Assembly (NCBI GenBank): GCA_011048855.1
Contig: DSCZ01000492.1
Span: 1 to 5,231, forward strand
Source: Desulfobacteraceae bacterium
GTDB lineage: Bacteria > Desulfobacterota > DSM-4660 > Desulfatiglandales > Desulfatiglandaceae
DNA length: 5,231 nt
Reading direction: 5' to 3'
The notes under the pieces are model-generated. The model saw only the letters and a list, made by a program, of their open reading frames with translations. It was not told where the DNA came from and made no database searches. Numbering within the stretch: position 1 is the first letter of the stretch; the number at the start of each line of letters is the position of its first letter. A program made the translations under genes and the position numbers. Below are positions 5,170 through 5,231 of the stretch, in pieces.

Positions 5170-5231
5170 AAGATCCATTTGCGGTGTTGCCTTCGGTCGC
5201 TTCTCCCCGCGGACCATAAGCCCATTCCGAA
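5170..5231. other. Unassigned sequence at the right edge
   Basis: Open frames cross this short stretch on the leftward strand, but none shows a recognisable protein motif. It may be intergenic or the end of a gene lying to the right. Nothing firm can be said. Confidence 0.4.

Noticed and set aside
5008..5217. 70-codon N-terminal extension of the thiolase to 5217
   Set aside because: It covers the promoter, palindrome and Shine-Dalgarno; the thiolase family starts at the MGKVGIIG position.

Overview
The window looks like an ordinary chromosomal stretch of a Gram-negative anaerobe, most likely a sulfate-reducing or syntrophic member of Desulfobacterota (former Deltaproteobacteria). This is inferred from the style of the proteins (thiolase paired with a DUF35 zinc-ribbon/OB-fold protein, PrmA and RsmE in tandem, CBS protein beside a DASS-type transporter), the good Shine-Dalgarno sites and a near-consensus sigma-54 promoter. 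No phylogenetic search was possible, so the assignment is tentative. No mobile element, CRISPR array, tRNA or rRNA was seen.

Layout. Bases 1-826 hold a leftward pair: a two-CBS-domain protein (284-826) followed 32 nt later by the first 83 codons of a DASS/SLC13-type anion or dicarboxylate transporter that runs off the left edge (1-251). A sigma-54 type -24/-12 element (926-941) is correctly oriented upstream, with inverted repeats further upstream that could be activator sites. Bases 827-1227 are a divergent intergenic region. Its right part holds a candidate sigma-70 promoter and a terminator-like hairpin in the leader of greA (1228-1695, rightward), which encodes the transcript-cleavage factor GreA.

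Bases 1710-5007 are a tightly packed leftward gene set, convergent with greA (14 nt gap). In transcription order it is: an SCP2-type thiolase (3841-5007); a DUF35 zinc-ribbon/OB-fold partner (3393-3836, 4 nt gap); prmA, ribosomal protein L11 methyltransferase (2459-3421, 29 nt overlap); and rsmE, 16S rRNA m3U1498 methyltransferase (1710-2462, 4 nt ATGA overlap). A good sigma-70 promoter (5125-5153) with a 17 bp spacer lies about 110 nt upstream of the thiolase start.

How they work together. The thiolase and DUF35 protein probably form an acyl-CoA-processing complex, as known for other thiolase/DUF35 pairs. PrmA and RsmE modify the ribosome. Their sharing a transcript with the thiolase pair links acyl-CoA metabolism and ribosome modification by position only; no functional link is shown. 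The strongest regulatory signals are the sigma-54 element before the CBS/transporter pair and the attenuator-like hairpin before greA. I found no clearly novel system in this window.
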